Assembly (NCBI GenBank): GCA_030428865.1
Contig: JAUIEK010000003.1
Span: 1 to 64,000, forward strand
Direction of reading: 5' to 3'
Length of the DNA: 64,000 bases
Source: Bacteroidia bacterium
GTDB lineage: Bacteria > Bacteroidota > Bacteroidia > Flavobacteriales > Flavobacteriaceae
Notes under the pieces: generated by a model
Seen by the model: the letters and a program-made list of their open reading frames with translations, nothing else
Told to the model about the DNA's origin: nothing
Databases searched by the model: none
Shown: positions 63,967 to 64,000 of the stretch, one piece after another
How positions within the stretch are numbered: the first letter of the stretch is position 1
Layout: each line of letters starts with the position of its first letter
Translations under genes and position numbers: made by a program

Positions 63967-64000
63967 ATGTTGGAAGCTATTAACCTATCGAAAAATTACG
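63967..64000 (+). CDS. Start of an ABC-type ATPase gene (cut by the window)
   Basis: The last 34 bases read ATG then LEAINLSKNY, the typical first strand of an ABC transporter ATP-binding protein. The Walker A lies beyond the window, so the call rests on this start alone. Confidence 0.45.
   Translation, partial: MLEAINLSKNY

Noticed and set aside
1..64000. tRNA or rRNA genes, CRISPR arrays, insertion sequences or phage genes
   Set aside because: None was seen by eye in the gaps; no transposase or integrase-like product is encoded. A covariance search could still find a missed small RNA.

Overview
The window is an AT-rich stretch of chromosome that reads as a member of the Flavobacteriaceae (phylum Bacteroidetes). 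The evidence is the gene content: DUF4290 next to murA, DUF3810, BshA of bacillithiol synthesis, a mitochondrial-type aconitase, a BipA/TypA protein, an OstA-like protein and a split transketolase. Bacteroidetes-type -7 boxes (TAnnTTTG) lie in front of several genes, Shine-Dalgarno sites are mostly absent, and several genes start with TTG or GTG. The genus cannot be fixed from the sequence alone.

Region 1 (about 0.2-7.5 kb, minus strand) is the accessory part and the most interesting. It has a C39-peptidase ABC exporter with an adjoining HlyD-type membrane fusion protein. Around them are six intact small genes and one broken one, all with a Gly-Gly (or Cys-Gly) leader followed by very different core peptides. 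Two cores are only 7 and 8 residues long, and two share an N-S-E-x-C-H start. Between the precursors sits a 440-residue protein that resembles the 2-oxoglutarate-dependent HExxH peptide beta-hydroxylases but carries H-Q-G-G-H. Similar small hairpin terminators separate the precursor genes. I read this as a ribosomally made, possibly hydroxylated, secreted peptide system with one exporter and a varied set of precursors.

Region 2 (7.7-10.9 kb) is a vitamin B12 uptake unit: a cobalamin riboswitch, a BtuB-like TonB-dependent receptor and a BtuG-like surface beta-propeller lipoprotein. Region 3 (11-21.4 kb) carries uvrD, DUF4290, murA (with Asp at the usual Cys), a secreted HExxH protein, grpE-dnaJ, the RNase P RNA and aconitase. 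Region 4 (21.6-36.1 kb, minus strand) carries a class III aminotransferase, an OstA-like LPS-transport protein, purA, a Fur-family regulator, rel, an M48 protease, a TrmH-type methyltransferase, two linked amidohydrolase-fold proteins and a DUF3810 zincin.

Region 5 (36.2-47.4 kb) has dnaB, a secreted protein of a family often called asparagine synthetase B, the N-terminal half of transketolase without its partner, bshA, aroB, proline dehydrogenase with a LETM1-like partner, typA and a TlpA-like lipoprotein. Region 6 (47.5-54.7 kb) is a complete histidine operon, hisGDC(NB)HAF(IE). It is preceded by a 17-codon leader peptide with four His codons and by foldable pause, antiterminator and terminator stems. 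Region 7 (54.7-64 kb) has DUF1853, DUF2461, MATE and TRIC-type genes, then a TetR-ABC-HlyD-TolC export operon whose ATPase lacks normal signature and Walker B residues and which has a palindromic operator candidate. A small Cys-containing protein and the start of an ABC-type ATPase gene end the window. I saw no tRNA, rRNA, CRISPR array, insertion sequence or prophage.
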